From the NCBI RefSeq assembly GCF_003732425.1, contig NZ_MOBX01000016.1, positions 310,001 through 374,000 on the forward strand: DNA of 64,000 nucleotides, read 5' to 3'. The notes under the pieces were generated by a model. The model was given only the letters and a program-made list of their open reading frames with translations, had not been told where the DNA came from and did not search any database. Source of the stretch: Pseudomonas fluorescens (lineage in GTDB: Bacteria; Pseudomonadota; Gammaproteobacteria; Pseudomonadales; Pseudomonadaceae). This document shows positions 52,646-60,966 of this stretch, piece by piece. The translations under genes were made by a program, and so were the position numbers. Numbering within the stretch: the stretch's first letter is position 1; each line of letters starts with the position of its first letter.

Positions 52646-52963
52646 ATGCGTCTCAAACTTGCTGTCGCCACTCTGGCCTTGCTGTCCCTTCCCGTTGGTT
52701 CGGCCATGGCGGACAGCTTTTGGCGTAACGTCATCTCGTCCGGTGCCACTACCGGTTCGACCTACCTGACTTTCAAGGATCACAAGCTGATCATCGCCGC
52801 ACAGGACGATGCCGGCAGCTTCGTTGCCAGTGATGGCGGCATTCGTGGGCCCTATCTGGAAGCCGCGATGCAGAAAGTCCGCGCCGACAATCCGGGCCTG
52901 CAGGCCACGGACATGGAACTGGCGAACGCGATTCTGGCGAAGAACGCGGTGGCTTCCGAGTAA
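52646..52963 (+). CDS. Small exported DUF2388 protein
   Basis: The 105-residue protein has a signal peptide (MRLKLAVATLALLSLPVGSAMA, cut after AMA at residue 22) and the DUF2388 core: DSFWRNVISSGATTGSTYLTFKDHKL, IIAAQDDAGSFVASDGGIRG and YLEAAMQKVRADNPGL. Function is unknown. It is 79 bp after the GspE-type ATPase on the same strand, so they could be cotranscribed; a terminator follows. It might be exported by that pathway, but this is guesswork. Confidence 0.8.
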   Translation: MRLKLAVATLALLSLPVGSAMADSFWRNVISSGATTGSTYLTFKDHKLIIAAQDDAGSFVASDGGIRGPYLEAAMQKVRADNPGLQATDMELANAILAKNAVASE

Positions 52964-52976
52964 GCCTTGCCCCGAC

Positions 52977-53008
52977 AAAAATGCCGCTCGATCGAGCGGC
53001 ATTTTTTT
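52977..53008 (+). terminator. Rho-independent terminator after the DUF2388 gene
   Basis: AAAATGCCGCTCGATCGAGCGGCATTTTTTT has a perfect stem and a T7 tail. Confidence 0.9.
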
Positions 53009-53019
53009 AAAGCGAAATC

Positions 53020-53087
53020 AAAAGATCGCAGCCTTCGGCTGCTCCTACAGGGATCAGGGTAGGAGCTGCCGAAGGCTGCGATCTTTT
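53020..53087. repeat. Long palindrome, AAAAGATCGCAGCCTTCGGC family
   Basis: Nearly perfect 29-bp arms surround ten bases. It lies between the DUF2388 gene and the convergent gcvP, like the 15604 copy but in the opposite arm order. Confidence 0.88.
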
Positions 53088-53092
53088 GATCT

Positions 53093-55966
53093 TCAGCGGT
53101 AATCGTCCACCGGGACACAGGCACAAAACAGGTTGCGATCCCCGTAAACGTTATCCACCCGATTCACCGCCGGCCAATATTTGTGCGCCTTGGTGTGCGC
53201 ATCCGGGGTGATGCCCTGCTCGATGCTGTACGGCCGTTCCCAAACTCCGGTGACATCCGCCAGGGTATGCGGCGCCCGTTTCAACGGGTTGTCCTCGGCC
53301 GGCCAGTTGCCGTTTTGCACTTCGGTGATTTCTGCGCGAATGCTCAGCATCGCACCGATAAAACGATCCAGTTCAGCCTTGGATTCACTCTCGGTCGGCT
53401 CGACCATCAAGGTGCCCGGCACCGGAAACGACATGGTCGGCGCATGGAAGCCGTAATCCATCAGACGCTTGGCGACGTCTTCTTCGCTGATCCCGGTCAG
53501 CGCTTTCAAGGGCCGCAGGTCGAGAATGCATTCGTGAGCCACGCGCCCGTTGCGCCCGGTGTACAACACCGGGAACGCGCCGGATAAATGCTCGGCCAGA
53601 TAGTTCGCCGCCAGAATCGCCACCTCGCTGGCATCCGCCAGTTGCGGGCCCATCATGGCGATGTACATCCAGCTGATCGGCAGAATGCTCGCACTGCCCC
53701 ATGGCGCCGCGCTGACCGCACCGTTCTGCGCCAGTGGCCCGTCGATCGGCACCACCGGATGATTGGCGACGAACGGCGCCAGATGCGCACGAATGCCGAT
53801 CGGCCCCATGCCCGGCCCGCCGCCGCCATGGGGGATGCAGAAGGTCTTGTGCAAATTCATGTGCGACACATCGGCGCCGATGTCCGCCGGCCGCGTCAGC
53901 CCGACCTGCGCATTGAGGTTGGCGCCGTCCATGTAGACCTGACCGCCATGCTTGTGGATAACCTCGCAGATCTCGCTGATGCCCTCCTCGTACACACCGT
54001 GGGTCGACGGATAGGTCGCCATCAGGCACGACAACTTATCCCCAGCCTCGGCGGCTTTCGCTTTCAGATCTTCCAGATCGACGTTGCCGGCCTCATCGCA
54101 CTCGACGATCACCACGCGCATCCCGGCCATCTGCGCCGAGGCCGGGTTGGTGCCATGGGCCGAGGACGGAATCAGGCAGATCTCTCGTGCCCCCTGCTGA
54201 CGGCTCTCGTGGTATTTGCGGATCGCCAGCAGCCCGGCGTACTCGCCCTGAGCGCCGGAGTTGGGCTGCATGCAGATCGCATCGAACCCGGTGATTGCGC
54301 ACAGCCAGCGCTCCAGCTCCTCGATCATCAATGTGTAACCGACGGCCTGCTCGCGGGGCGCAAACGGATGCAGATTGGCGAATTGCGGCCAGGTGATCGG
54401 GATCATCTCGCTGGTGGCGTTGAGTTTCATGGTGCAGGAGCCCAGCGGGATCATTGACTGGTTGAGCGCCAGATCCTTGTTCTCCAGTTGTTTGAGATAG
54501 CGCAGCATCTCGGTTTCGCTGTGGTGGGCGTTGAACACCGGGTGACGCAGGTAGGGTGTGTTGCGCTGCAGGTTGTCGGGTATGCCTGCAGCGAGGTTCT
54601 CAGCGTCGAGTTCGTCAACATTCAACCCATGATCGGCACCGAGCAGCACATCGAACAATTTCGCCACGGTGCGCTCATCGCAGGTTTCATCGAGACTCAG
54701 TCCGACCCGGCCGCGCCCGAGAATCCTCAGGTTGATCTGCGCAGCCTGGGCGCTCTCGATGATCGCCGTTTGCGCACCGCCGACCTCCAGCGTCAGCGTG
54801 TCGAAGAACTGCGCATTGACCCGACTGATCCCCTTGCGCTCAAGCCCGGCGGCCAGAATGCAGGTCAGCCGATGCACGCGCTGGGCGATGCGTTTCAAAC
54901 CTTCCGGCCCGTGATACACCGCGTAAAAACTGGCGATGTTGGCCAGCAATACCTGCGCCGTACAAATGTTCGAGTTGGCCTTCTCGCGGCGGATATGTTG
55001 CTCACGGGTTTGCAATGCCATGCGCAACGCGACGTTGCCCCGGGCATCTTTCGACACGCCGATGATCCGCCCCGGAATCGCCCGTTTGTATTCCTCGCGG
55101 CTAGCAAAGAATGCCGCGTGCGGGCCGCCATACCCCATCGGCACGCCAAAACGCTGGGATGAGCCGAACACCACATCGGCGCCCAATTCACCCGGTGGCG
55201 TCAGCAATAGCAAACTGAGTAAATCCGTCGCTACACAGGCCAGCGCTTGCTGCGCATGCAAATGGTCGATCAGCGGGCGCAGATCACGCACCTCGCCATG
55301 GGTGTCGGGATACTGCAGCAGCGCACCAAACACCTGGTGCTGTTTGAGGTTATCCACAGCATCGATGATCAATTCGAAGCCGAAACCTTCGGCGCGGGTC
55401 TGCACCACCGAAATGGTTTGTGGATGACAGTTTTCATCGACGAAAAACAGATTGCTCTTCGACTTCGCCACACGCTTGGCGAGTGCCATGGCTTCGGCAG
55501 CCGCCGTCGCTTCATCGAGCAGCGAAGCGTTGGCCAACTCGAGGCCGGTGAGGTCGATGGTCAGTTGCTGGAAATTCAACAGCGCTTCGAGCCGGCCTTG
55601 AGCGATCTCCGGTTGATACGGGGTGTACGCGGTGTACCAGCCGGGATTTTCCAGCACATTGCGCAGGATGACGGTTGGCGTGAGGGTGCCGTGATAGCCC
55701 ATGCCGATCAGGCTGGTCCAGACCTGATTCTGTTCGGCGTAACCGCGTAATTTGGCCAGCGCCGCTTGTTCGTCGAGGGCCGGTGGCAGATCCAGTGTGC
55801 GGTTAAGGCGGATGGCCGGCGGTACAGTCTGTTCGATCAGTTCGACCCGACTGCCGAGGCCGAGGCTGTCGAGCATCGCCTGTTGTTCGGCAGCATCGGG
55901 GCCGAGGTGTCGGCTTAGGAAGGCTTCGGGGTCGCGTAACTGGCTCAGGGACGGCAACTGGGACAT
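53093..55966 (-). CDS. gcvP: Glycine dehydrogenase (decarboxylating), P protein
   Basis: The 957-residue P protein decarboxylates glycine and passes the methylamine group to lipoyl-GcvH. It is one chain of two halves, as in gammaproteobacteria. The PLP lysine is K707 in MNLHKTFCIPHGGGGPG. The N-terminal half begins RDPEAFLSRHLGP. gcvH lies upstream on the same strand, but a terminator and a REP separate them, so gcvP probably also has its own promoter. Confidence 0.97.
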   Translation of the reverse strand: MSQLPSLSQLRDPEAFLSRHLGPDAAEQQAMLDSLGLGSRVELIEQTVPPAIRLNRTLDLPPALDEQAALAKLRGYAEQNQVWTSLIGMGYHGTLTPTVILRNVLENPGWYTAYTPYQPEIAQGRLEALLNFQQLTIDLTGLELANASLLDEATAAAEAMALAKRVAKSKSNLFFVDENCHPQTISVVQTRAEGFGFELIIDAVDNLKQHQVFGALLQYPDTHGEVRDLRPLIDHLHAQQALACVATDLLSLLLLTPPGELGADVVFGSSQRFGVPMGYGGPHAAFFASREEYKRAIPGRIIGVSKDARGNVALRMALQTREQHIRREKANSNICTAQVLLANIASFYAVYHGPEGLKRIAQRVHRLTCILAAGLERKGISRVNAQFFDTLTLEVGGAQTAIIESAQAAQINLRILGRGRVGLSLDETCDERTVAKLFDVLLGADHGLNVDELDAENLAAGIPDNLQRNTPYLRHPVFNAHHSETEMLRYLKQLENKDLALNQSMIPLGSCTMKLNATSEMIPITWPQFANLHPFAPREQAVGYTLMIEELERWLCAITGFDAICMQPNSGAQGEYAGLLAIRKYHESRQQGAREICLIPSSAHGTNPASAQMAGMRVVIVECDEAGNVDLEDLKAKAAEAGDKLSCLMATYPSTHGVYEEGISEICEVIHKHGGQVYMDGANLNAQVGLTRPADIGADVSHMNLHKTFCIPHGGGGPGMGPIGIRAHLAPFVANHPVVPIDGPLAQNGAVSAAPWGSASILPISWMYIAMMGPQLADASEVAILAANYLAEHLSGAFPVLYTGRNGRVAHECILDLRPLKALTGISEEDVAKRLMDYGFHAPTMSFPVPGTLMVEPTESESKAELDRFIGAMLSIRAEITEVQNGNWPAEDNPLKRAPHTLADVTGVWERPYSIEQGITPDAHTKAHKYWPAVNRVDNVYGDRNLFCACVPVDDYR

Positions 55967-56064
55967 GACGGGCTCTCTCTTGGCTGGCGCTCGGCGTCAA
56001 TGCAACACGGTCAAACCAGCATAGCAGCCCGTGTCTAACGCAAATTTCAAGAACAGACCCCATT

Positions 56065-56160
56065 CCCTGTGGGAGCGAGCCTGCTCGCGAAGGCGCACTG
56101 TCAGTTGACATCCATGTGGCTGACCCACCGCCTTCGCGAGCAGGCTCACTCCCACAAGGG
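56065..56160. repeat. REP doublet, GAGCGAGCCTGCTCGCGAAG family
   Basis: CCCTGTGGGAGCGAGCCTGC and GCAGGCTCACTCCCACAAGG arms are inverted, between gcvP and gcvH. Confidence 0.88.
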
Positions 56161-56175
56161 ATTTTCGTCGCCCAT

Positions 56176-56203
56176 AAAAAAGCCCCGACAGGTCGGGGCT
56201 TTG
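56176..56203 (-). terminator. Rho-independent terminator after gcvH
   Basis: AAAGCCCCGAC-CTG-TCGGGGCTTTTTT on the minus strand comes 17 bases after the gcvH stop. Confidence 0.85.
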
Positions 56204-56219
56204 CGGTGTCGCTCAAAGC

Positions 56220-56603
56220 TTACTCGCCGATGGCAGCCTTGTAGCCGGCAGCGTCGAGCAGTTTTTCCAGGTCGGCGGCGTTTGCTGGCTTGAGTTTGAA
56301 GATCCACGCACCGTACGGATCGGAGTTCAGCAGTTCCGGAGAAGCGCTCAGCTCTTCGTTGACGGCGATGACCTCACCAGCGATCGGCGAGTAGATGTCG
56401 GAAGCGGCTTTCACCGACTCAACCACACCTGCCTGATCTTCAGCGGCGAATTTGTTACCCACTTCAGTCAACTCGACGAACACCACATCACCCAGCGCTT
56501 CCTGCGCGTGATCGCTGATGCCCACGGTGACGGTGCCGTCGGCTTCCAGACGTGCCCATTCATGACTTTCGGCAAAACGCAGTTCAGCGGGGATATTGCT
56601 CAT
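56220..56603 (-). CDS. gcvH: Glycine cleavage system H protein
   Basis: The 127-residue carrier shuttles the aminomethyl group on lipoyllysine between P, T and L proteins. The lipoylation Lys is K65 in VVESVKAASDIYSPI. RFAESHEWARLE at the N terminus is the family start. It follows gcvT by 49 bp on the same strand and is closed by a terminator. Confidence 0.97.
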   Translation of the reverse strand: MSNIPAELRFAESHEWARLEADGTVTVGISDHAQEALGDVVFVELTEVGNKFAAEDQAGVVESVKAASDIYSPIAGEVIAVNEELSASPELLNSDPYGAWIFKLKPANAADLEKLLDAAGYKAAIGE

Positions 56604-56652
56604 CTTCGGTGTCCTCTGGAATTGGGTCAGCGGTCATGCCCGCCGGAAAAGG

Positions 56653-57735
56653 TTAGATCAAAGTTTTGCCATGGCGTACGAAGGTCGGTTTGACCACCCG
56701 TACCGGGTACCACTTGCCACGGATTTCCACTTCGGCGCGGTCGGCGGTGGCCATCGGAACACGCGCCAGGGCAATCGATTTGCTCAGCGTAGGAGAGAAA
56801 CTACCACTGGTGATCTCTCCTTCGCCAACATCGGCGATGCGAACCACTTGATGAGCGCGCAAAACACCGCGTTCTTCCAGCACCAGGCCGACCAGTTTGT
56901 GCGCAACGCCGGCGGCTTTTTCCGCTTCCAGCGCGGCGCGGCCAATGAACTGGCGCGTGGCGGGTTCCCAGGCAATGCTCCAGGCCATGTTCGAGGCCAG
57001 TGGCGAAACGTCCTGATGAATGTCCTGCCCGTACAGGTTCATCCCGGCTTCAACCCGCAGGGTGTCGCGGGCACCGAGGCCGATCGGGGAAATGCCGGCA
57101 CCGACCAGGTCGTTGAAGAACCCCGGCGCCTGATTGGCCGGCAGGCAGATTTCCAGACCATCTTCACCGGTATAGCCGGTACGCGCGATGAACCAGTCAC
57201 CGTCGGTGTAGCCTTCGAAAGGTTTGAGATGCTGGATCAGCGTGGCGCGGGACTGGGTCACCAGTTCGGCAATCTTGTGCCGGGCCTGCGGACCCTGAAT
57301 GGCGAGCATCGCCAGCTCGGAGCGTTCGTGCAGTTGCACGTCGTAACCGCCGAGCTGCGCGTTCATCCAGGCCAGATCCTGATCGCGGGTCGAAGCGTTG
57401 AACACCAGACGATAAGCGTCGTCGAGGCGGTAGACAATCATGTCGTCGACGATGCCGCCGCGCTCGTTGAGCATGGTGCTGTACAACGCACGGCCGGGGC
57501 GGTGCAGGCGGTCGACATCGTTGGCCAGCAAATGCTGCAGCCAGGCCTTGGCCTGGCTGCCGGTGACATCGATCACGGTCATGTGGGATACATCGAACAC
57601 CCCGCAATCGCGGCGCACTTCGTGGTGCTCCTCAACCTGCGAGCCGTAATGCAGTGGCATGTCCCAACCGCCAAAATCGACCATCTTCGCGCCGAGGGCG
57701 AGATGCAGGTCATACAGAGGCGTACGCTGTCCCAT
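56653..57735 (-). CDS. gcvT: Aminomethyltransferase, glycine cleavage T protein
   Basis: The 360-residue T protein releases ammonia and transfers the methylene unit to tetrahydrofolate. Motifs include LHLALGAKMVDFGGWDMPLHYGSQ, GVFDVSHMTV, NERGGIVDDMIVYRL with the catalytic Asp, and GARDTLRVEAGMNLYGQD. GGAG is well placed before ATG 57735. It leads gcvT-gcvH. The 155-bp upstream gap shows no clear glycine riboswitch. Confidence 0.96.
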   Translation of the reverse strand: MGQRTPLYDLHLALGAKMVDFGGWDMPLHYGSQVEEHHEVRRDCGVFDVSHMTVIDVTGSQAKAWLQHLLANDVDRLHRPGRALYSTMLNERGGIVDDMIVYRLDDAYRLVFNASTRDQDLAWMNAQLGGYDVQLHERSELAMLAIQGPQARHKIAELVTQSRATLIQHLKPFEGYTDGDWFIARTGYTGEDGLEICLPANQAPGFFNDLVGAGISPIGLGARDTLRVEAGMNLYGQDIHQDVSPLASNMAWSIAWEPATRQFIGRAALEAEKAAGVAHKLVGLVLEERGVLRAHQVVRIADVGEGEITSGSFSPTLSKSIALARVPMATADRAEVEIRGKWYPVRVVKPTFVRHGKTLI

Positions 57736-57890
57736 GGGTTTCTCCTTCCGGGCGTGGCGAAGGTGCGGACAGCCGCTGCACGGGTGAAAGCCGCGAAATA
57801 GAAGGCTTTCAGCCGATTTCAGCGAACGGGTCTCTCAGACGAACCGCACCGAATGCCGCGCATTGTAGCCGCATGATTCAGGACTGACGA

Positions 57891-59519
57891 CTAAGTGTTT
57901 CGGTGCGCCGAGCGCCGGATCAATCCGATAACCGGCAATAAGCCGACCAGAACCAGGGTCAACGCCGGCAACGATGCCCTCGCCCATTCGCCCTCACTGG
58001 TCATTTCAAAGATCCGCACCGCCAGCGTGTCCCAGCCAAACGGGCGCATCAGCAGGGTCGCGGGCATTTCCTTGAGCACATCGACGAACACCAGCAACGC
58101 CGCGCTCAGCGTGCCCGGCAGCAACAACGGCAGATACACTTTGAAAAACAGTCGTGGCCCACTGACACCGAGGCTACGTGCTGCTTCGGGCAAAGAGGGC
58201 CGTATACGCGCCAGACTGCTTTCCAGCGGCCCGTACGCCACCGCAATAAAACGCACCAGATAGGCCATCAGCAATGCCGCCAGACTGCCAAGCAGCAGCG
58301 GTTTGCCCGCACCACCGAGCCAACCGGAGAGCGGAATCACCAGCTCGCGATCCAGATAACTGAACGCCAGCATGATCGACACTGCCAGCACCGAACCCGG
58401 CAAGGCGTAGCCCAGGTTGGCCAGACCAACGCCGGAGTTGATCGCCTGCGTCGGCGCCAGCCGCCGGGCAAACGCCAATAACAGCGCAACGCTGACGGTA
58501 ATCAGCGCCGCCATGCCGCCCAGATACAAGGTGTGCAGGATCAGCCCGGCGTAGCGCTCATCCAGATCGAAACGGCCGCGCTGCCAGAACCAGACGATCA
58601 GTTGCAGCACCGGAATGACGAAGGCGCAGGCGAACACCAGTGCGCACCAGCTCATCGCCGCGAAGGCCTTGAGCCCGCGCAAGTGATACAGGGCTTTCAC
58701 CCGTGGCCGTTCGTTGCTCGCCCGATTGGCGCCACGCGCGCGACGTTCGCCGTAGAGCACCAGCATCACCACCAGCAGCAACAGGCTGGCCAGTTGCGCC
58801 GCACTCGGCAGGCTGAAGAAGCCGTACCAGGTTTTGTAGATCGCCGTGGTGAAGGTGTCGAAGTTGAACACCGAGACCGCGCCGAAATCCGCCAGGGTTT
58901 CCATCAGCGCCAGCGCCACGCCAGCGCCAATGGCCGGACGGGCCATCGGCAACGCCACCCGCCAAAAGGCTTGCCACGGCGATTGGCCGAGCACTCGCGC
59001 CGCTTCCATCAGACCTTTGCCCTGGGCGAGGAACGCCGTGCGCGCCAGCAGGTAAACGTAGGGATAAAAGACCAGCACCAGCACGATAATCACCCCGCCG
59101 GTGGAGCGCACGCGCGGCAGGCGCAGGCCGGTGCCGAACCATTCGCGCAGCAGGGTCTGCACGGGGCCGGCAAAGTCGAGCAGGCCGACGAAAACAAAGG
59201 CCAGCACATAGGCGGGAATGGCGAAGGGCAACATCAGCGCCCAGTCGAGCCAGCGCCGACCGGGGAATTCGCAGAGGCTGGTGAGCCAGGCGAGGCTGAC
59301 CCCGAGCAACGTCACACCGACCCCGACGCCAACAACCAGCGTCAGGGTATTACCGAGCAGGCGCGGCATCTGGGTTTGCCACAAGTGCGACCAGATTTGC
59401 TGGTCGATGGTCTGCCAGGAGAGCAGCAGAACGCTCAGGGGCAACAGCACCAGCGCGGCGATGGCGAAGACGACGGGGTACCAGCGGCGTTGGGCGGGGT
59501 GGGCCAAAAGAGCTCTCAA
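57891..59519 (-). CDS. Iron(III) ABC transporter permease (HitB/FbpB-type)
   Basis: The 542-residue permease is a fusion of two six-helix halves, each with an EAA-type loop: LMEAARVLGQSPWQAFWRVALPMARPA in the first and LPEAARSLGVSGPRLFFKVYLPLLLPG in the second. That double plan marks the FbpB/HitB/SfuB iron permeases. Its binding protein HitA-like gene is 202 bp upstream; no ATPase gene is at hand, so an FbpC-type ATPase elsewhere must serve. The P. aeruginosa counterpart is next to gcvT1 in the same way. Confidence 0.92.
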   Translation of the reverse strand: MRALLAHPAQRRWYPVVFAIAALVLLPLSVLLLSWQTIDQQIWSHLWQTQMPRLLGNTLTLVVGVGVGVTLLGVSLAWLTSLCEFPGRRWLDWALMLPFAIPAYVLAFVFVGLLDFAGPVQTLLREWFGTGLRLPRVRSTGGVIIVLVLVFYPYVYLLARTAFLAQGKGLMEAARVLGQSPWQAFWRVALPMARPAIGAGVALALMETLADFGAVSVFNFDTFTTAIYKTWYGFFSLPSAAQLASLLLLVVMLVLYGERRARGANRASNERPRVKALYHLRGLKAFAAMSWCALVFACAFVIPVLQLIVWFWQRGRFDLDERYAGLILHTLYLGGMAALITVSVALLLAFARRLAPTQAINSGVGLANLGYALPGSVLAVSIMLAFSYLDRELVIPLSGWLGGAGKPLLLGSLAALLMAYLVRFIAVAYGPLESSLARIRPSLPEAARSLGVSGPRLFFKVYLPLLLPGTLSAALLVFVDVLKEMPATLLMRPFGWDTLAVRIFEMTSEGEWARASLPALTLVLVGLLPVIGLIRRSAHRNT

Positions 59520-59559
59520 AAATTACAGGGCCGACACAGGTTCTGCGCCGGCCATATTC

Positions 59560-59688
59560 TGTGGCGAGGGAGCTTGCTCCCGCTCGGCTGCGAAGCAGCC
59601 GCGAAAGATTACCAGATCAACTCAGACTAGCGGCGAGGACGCCTTAGGGCCGCTTCGCGCCCCAGCGGGAGCAAGCTCCCTCGCCACA
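59560..59688. repeat. REP doublet, GTGGCGAGGGAGCTTGCTCCCGC family
   Basis: TGTGGCGAGGGAGCTTGCTC and GAGCAAGCTCCCTCGCCACA arms fill most of the 202-bp gap between the iron binding-protein gene and the permease gene. Confidence 0.9.
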
Positions 59689-59721
59689 GAGAAATCACTG
59701 GGTATCGTACGAGTGACCGGG

Positions 59722-60726
59722 TCAGTTCCAGCCCGCCCGATCCATCATCCGGATCGCCTCAGCCTGACGCTTGCCCGCCACTTCCACCGGCAAAGTATCA
59801 GCGATGAACTTGCCCCACGCCGCCACTTCTTCGGAAGGCGCCACCGCCGGGTTGGCCGGGAATTCCTGGTTCACGTCAGCGAAAATCTTCTGCGCCTCAG
59901 GCGTGGTCATCCATTCAACCAAAGCCTTGGCCGCTTCCGGGTGCGGCGCATGTTTGGTCAGGCCGATGCCCGACAGGTTCACGTGCACGCCACGATCGGC
60001 CTGATTCGGCCAGAACAGCTTCACCGGCAGCTCCGGCTTCTGCTTGTGCAGGCGGCCGTAGTAGTAAGTGTTGACGATGCCAACATCGCATTGACCAGCG
60101 TTGATCGCTTCGAGCACCGCAACGTCGTCAGAGAACACGTCAGTGGACAGGTTGTTCACCCAGCCCTTGAGGATCTTCTCGGTCTTCTCGGCGCCGTGGA
60201 CTTCGATCATGGTGGCGGTCAGCGACTGGTTGTAGACCTTCTTCGCCGTGCGCAAGCACAGACGCCCTTCCCAGTTCTTGTCGGCCAGCGCTTCGTAGGT
60301 GGTCAGCTCACCCGGCTTCACGCGTTCGGTGGAGTAGGCGATGGTGCGCGCGCGCAGGCTCAGGCCGGTCCAGGCGTGGGTGGACGAGCGATATTGCAGC
60401 GGAATGTTGGCGTCGATGGTTTTCGAGGTGAACGGTTGCAGGATGCCCATCTGCTCGGCCTGCCAGAGGTTGCCTGCGTCAACGGTGAGCAACAGGTCGG
60501 CAGTAGCGTTTTCACCTTCGGCCTTGATGCGCTGCATCAGCGGCGCTTCCTTGTCGGTGATGAACTTGATCTTCACCCCGGTCTTGGCGGTGTAGGCATC
60601 GAAGACCGGTTTGATCAGTTCATCGATGCGCGACGAGTAAACCACCACCTCATCAGCGGCCTGGGCCGTTGTGCTGCCGATCAGGGTCAGGGCCAGTGCG
60701 GTCAGAAGACGCTTGGGTGCCAACAT
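59722..60726 (-). CDS. Iron(III)-binding periplasmic protein (HitA/FbpA-type)
   Basis: The 334-residue protein has a signal peptide (KRLLTALALTLIGSTTAQAA) and the transferrin-like iron-binding fold: VVVYSSRIDELIKPVFDAYTAKTG, NLWQAEQMGILQPF, and the adjacent tyrosines of NTYYYGRL, which bind ferric iron. It feeds the downstream double permease. A Fur-like box covers the start region about 34 bp ahead of the ATG, as expected for iron-repressed uptake. Confidence 0.94.
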   Translation of the reverse strand: MLAPKRLLTALALTLIGSTTAQAADEVVVYSSRIDELIKPVFDAYTAKTGVKIKFITDKEAPLMQRIKAEGENATADLLLTVDAGNLWQAEQMGILQPFTSKTIDANIPLQYRSSTHAWTGLSLRARTIAYSTERVKPGELTTYEALADKNWEGRLCLRTAKKVYNQSLTATMIEVHGAEKTEKILKGWVNNLSTDVFSDDVAVLEAINAGQCDVGIVNTYYYGRLHKQKPELPVKLFWPNQADRGVHVNLSGIGLTKHAPHPEAAKALVEWMTTPEAQKIFADVNQEFPANPAVAPSEEVAAWGKFIADTLPVEVAGKRQAEAIRMMDRAGWN

Positions 60727-60759
60727 GGGAGTGGTCTCTCGGTCGGGAAATGTGGGCCA

Positions 60760-60778
60760 AATGATAAGGACTCACATT
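60760..60778 (-). promoter_or_regulatory. Candidate Fur box of the iron-uptake operon
   Basis: On the minus strand AATGTGAGTCCTTATCATT agrees with AATGAGAATCATTCTCATT at about 15 of 19 positions and begins 34 bases upstream of the binding-protein start. Confidence 0.55.
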
Positions 60779-60845
60779 TACCACCTCAATCGAACTCTTG
60801 TTGAAGGAGTTACCAGATGTTGCACAGCCAGCATCAACTGCCTCC

Positions 60846-60952
60846 TGTGGCGAGGGAGCTTGCTCCCGCTGGAGGCCGAAGGACTCCCGTTTCGGCCAGC
60901 ACCGAATTTGGGGCCGCTTCGCAGCCCAGCGGGAGCAAGCTCCCTCGCCACA
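60846..60952. repeat. REP doublet, GTGGCGAGGGAGCTTGCTCCCGC family
   Basis: TGTGGCGAGGGAGCTTGCTC and GAGCAAGCTCCCTCGCCACA arms are inverted between ubiI and the iron operon promoter. Confidence 0.9.
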
Positions 60953-60966
60953 AGGTCGTGTAAATC

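Noticed and set aside
57736..57890. Glycine riboswitch before gcvT
   Set aside because: A CTGAGAGACC stretch looks suggestive on the minus strand, but the conserved aptamer core segments are not found by eye. A covariance-model search with a significant hit would overturn this.
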